Positions 62,368 to 64,000 of a stretch of 64,000 bases of DNA are shown piece after piece; positions within the stretch are counted from its first letter, which is position 1, and each line of letters starts with the position of its first letter. The position numbers and the translations under genes are program-made. Below the pieces are notes generated by a model. It was not told the origin of the DNA, did no database searches, and was given only the letters and a program-made list of their open reading frames with translations. The DNA comes from Chloroflexota bacterium. GTDB taxonomy: Bacteria; Chloroflexota; UBA11872; VXNJ01. The DNA lies in contig JAPOWW010000020.1 of NCBI GenBank assembly GCA_026707405.1, positions 1-64,000 on the forward strand. The letters are read 5' to 3'.

Positions 62368-62702
62368 TTTCGCGCGTCCGGGCTGCGCCGGATGGCGCGT
62401 TGGATAGCCGAGCGGAGCTCCGAGTGAGGTACTTTGGTAGCCCGACTCCGGGCAACGATAACCATGTCGCGCGGCCCGGCGGAGGCCCCTATCTCAAGCC
62501 GCCAGGCAGAGCGTATGCGGCGTTTGGCGTGGTTGCGGACCACTGCCCCGCCCAGACGCGAACTCGCCACGACTCCCAGGCGAGACTCTCCCTCAACCCC
62601 CGGCGATTGATAGACGATCATCGATTTGAAGTAGCTGACGTTGCGCACCGCGCGCACCCGGCGAAAGTCGCGCTCTTTACGCAAGCGACAGAATTTACTC
62701 AA
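62364..62702 (-). CDS. rnpA: Ribonuclease P protein component
   Basis: 112 residues. The RNR motif region reads [20 protein letters not shown] and the protein is strongly basic; [14 protein letters not shown] at the N-terminus is typical. It binds the RNase P RNA to process tRNA 5' ends. It follows rpmH after 47 bases, the usual order. Confidence 0.95.
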   Translation of the reverse strand: MSKFCRLRKERDFRRVRAVRNVSYFKSMIVYQSPGVEGESRLGVVASSRLGGAVVRNHAKRRIRSAWRLEIGASAGPRDMVIVARSRATKVPHSELRSAIQRAIRRSPDARK

Positions 62703-62749
62703 GAAACCCCTCGGAGCGCCCTTGGAAGTGGACGCGAATTGTTCGCTGG

Positions 62750-62884
62750 TTACGCCGTCAGCCGCACGCGGCCCTTGCGGCGGCGGCGGCGAATGATGGC
62801 GCGGCCCGACCGCGACGCCATGCGGTGTCGAAATCCGTGGCGCCGCTTCCGCCGCCTGACTTTTGGTTGATATGTGCGCTTCAT
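62750..62884 (-). CDS. rpmH: 50S ribosomal protein L34
   Basis: 44 residues, missing from long-ORF lists because of its length. The sequence [20 protein letters not shown] then [19 protein letters not shown] is unmistakable L34. It heads the rpmH-rnpA-yidD-yidC-jag cluster that usually lies beside oriC, but no dnaA gene is seen upstream. Confidence 0.96.
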   Translation of the reverse strand: MKRTYQPKVRRRKRRHGFRHRMASRSGRAIIRRRRRKGRVRLTA

Positions 62885-62987
62885 CTGCCTGTCTAGTTTA
62901 GATCACCCTCGGCGCTGGCTGCGCACTTGACCGATCACCTTCGAATATATCACTGCGCAAAACTACGGGCCAACGTGGAAGCGGGCT

Positions 62988-63278
62988 TCAAAGGTGAAGC
63001 AGCTCCCGATATTCAGGATGAAACTCCGCCTCCGGGCTGACGCCCGCCATGAAGTCGAGGATTTTGTCCAGCACCGAATCGACGTGCGACCGTTCGTTCG
63101 ATATGTAGGCTACGCCCAGCAGGGCCGTTTCGTGTCGGTCCTGATCGCCTACCTCGGCCACGCTGACCCTGTGCTTCGCCCGAGTCCGCTCGACTGCGCG
63201 GCGAATCACGCGGCGCTTTTCCTTGAGCGACCGGTTACCTCGAAGATTTACGCGAATTGCGAGAACGCCCACCAACAT
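62988..63278 (-). CDS. DUF503 (YlxP-like) protein
   Basis: 96 residues: LVGVLAIRVNLRGNRSLKEK, VIRRAVERTRAKHRVSVAEV and LLGVAYISNERSHVDSVLDK match the whole DUF503 domain. In Bacillus ylxP sits beside rbfA and infB. The function is poorly known, perhaps tied to ribosome or tRNA-related processes. It lies 103 bases upstream of rpmH on the same strand. Confidence 0.88.
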   Translation of the reverse strand: MLVGVLAIRVNLRGNRSLKEKRRVIRRAVERTRAKHRVSVAEVGDQDRHETALLGVAYISNERSHVDSVLDKILDFMAGVSPEAEFHPEYRELLHL

Positions 63279-63523
63279 CCGGCCATTCTAATTGCTCCTG
63301 AAAGGCGGCTCCCATCGGCGCTGCCGGTTGTCGGACAAGACGACTGGCCCGCATTGGGCTTCACACGGGGGGTCGGTGGGGCTGGTCGGTCGCAGAGTCC
63401 CGGAACCTGACGGTCCAATCTGACGGAGTTCGCCCACAGCCCATGTATAATCCACTCCGCCTGTTCCTCGACGGGAGGCGGGGGCTGCGGGCGTAAGCTA
63501 GAAGGAGAGTCGGGGGTCGCCCT

Positions 63524-64000
63524 TTGCAACTACGCACCCGTAAGTGGCTCGCTCTGGGAATAGGCGTCAAGCGCTACATCGCCCTGATCCTCCTCGGTAC
63601 CGTATTGGCGGCGCTCGCGCTCGCCATGTTCCTCGCCTTCGTCTATCGGACGGTGGACGTGCCGGAGACCGCCGGCCCCGTCGTCTACACGGTCACGCTG
63701 CAATTCATACCCCACCCCTGGCGGGAGTTGGGAATAGGACTGGTCGGCGTGGCCATCGCGGCGTTGAGCACGTTTTGGCTCTTCAAGTCTGTTCTCAGCG
63801 TGGTCATTGCGCCGGGTGAGGACGTCGCCGAAATTCTCTATCGCGGCAGGAGGCTGCGCCGTGGTCCTCGGACGGTCGGAATCGGCGGCGGCACGGGCAT
63901 GGGCACATTGCTTCGCGGCCTCAAGGAGCACACGTCCAACCTCACGGCGGTCGTTACGGTGGCCGACGACGGCGGCAGCTCCGGTCGGCTTCGTCGCGAC
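63524..64000 (+). CDS. yvcK: YvcK/gluconeogenesis factor (N-terminal part; truncated at window end)
   Basis: 159 residues are visible from a TTG at 63524. Two membrane helices (LILLGTVLAALALAMFLAF and GIGLVGVAIAALSTFWLF) precede the CofD/YvcK domain, which starts TVGIGGGTGMGTLLRGLKEH and reaches the metal/UDP-sugar loop VVTVADDGGSSGRL at the edge. YvcK binds UDP-GlcNAc and is needed for growth on gluconeogenic carbon and for cell-wall homeostasis. Many YvcK proteins lack the membrane helices; the N-terminal extension is known in several phyla. GAAGGAG lies 16 bases upstream, so the start is uncertain. Confidence 0.92.
   Translation, partial: MQLRTRKWLALGIGVKRYIALILLGTVLAALALAMFLAFVYRTVDVPETAGPVVYTVTLQFIPHPWRELGIGLVGVAIAALSTFWLFKSVLSVVIAPGEDVAEILYRGRRLRRGPRTVGIGGGTGMGTLLRGLKEHTSNLTAVVTVADDGGSSGRLRRD

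Noticed and set aside
62885-62987. oriC beside rpmH
   Set aside because: No TTATCCACA-type DnaA boxes are recognisable and dnaA is not adjacent.

Overview
The window is high-GC bacterial DNA that most likely comes from a member of the Chloroflexota, perhaps a Dehalococcoidia/SAR202-type lineage. This placement is inferred from the gene mix (an LprG-type lipoprotein with its MFS partner, RqcH, DUF5667 next to an ECF sigma factor, YvcK with N-terminal membrane helices, abundant PhyH/oxidoreductase-type genes) and not from a marker alignment. Many genes start with GTG or TTG. No CRISPR array, prophage, IS element or rRNA operon was seen.

Layout. Positions 1-5974 (minus) hold most of a giant repetitive secreted adhesin whose C-terminus lies outside the window; its promoter region carries TTGT-N5/6-ACAA operators and faces a MarR regulator (6.5-7.0 kb). 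Next come three tandem paralogous SAM methyltransferases (7.1-9.9 kb), a PutP-like symporter, a phytoene-desaturase-like FAD oxidoreductase (plus a decayed fragment of a second copy), a SAP/DUF6434-like protein, DUF1330 and an NCS2 permease with an unusual soluble tail. From 17 to 34 kb is a mosaic accessory stretch: a toxin-antitoxin pair, an APH-family kinase, an LprG/P55-type lipoprotein-efflux operon, an intradiol dioxygenase, a PhyH dioxygenase, a B12-binding regulator with a C-terminal HTH, DUF378, a fasciclin lipoprotein, an isochorismatase-family hydrolase, a DUF805/DUF2339 block flanked by diverged direct repeats, and a beta-propeller lipoprotein-like protein. Three tRNA-like genes lie here.

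From 33.6 kb on the content is mostly housekeeping. ffh is followed by a NYN nuclease, then by a methylthioadenosine/SAM recycling operon (mtnA-mtnP-pfkB-ahcY-metK) that runs into a molybdate transporter (modABC). An ECF sigma factor with a coupled DUF5667/DUF5666 membrane protein, a Gfo/Idh/MocA oxidoreductase and a TPR lipoprotein follow. The minus strand then carries a HAD-methyltransferase pair, a coiled-coil/NYN pair and xdhC(A)-xdhC(B)-polA; fpg faces rqcH, and rqcH-pfkB-jag-yidC-yidD-rnpA-rpmH forms the cluster classically found near oriC (no dnaA is seen). The window closes with DUF503 and the start of yvcK.

Functional links: modABC supplies molybdate while the split XdhC pair is typical of molybdenum-hydroxylase maturation; MtnP, MtnA, AhcY and MetK together regenerate or salvage the products of SAM-dependent reactions, fitting a genome with at least four methyltransferases in 64 kb. 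The observations I find most worth testing are the B12-XRE regulator with a CarH-type Wx9EH motif, the LprG-P55-like operon, the three genes that appear to lack any AUG/GUG/UUG at their natural start and have AUC or AUA behind a Shine-Dalgarno instead, the operator-studded adhesin promoter, and the DUF805/DUF2339 block with flanking repeats.
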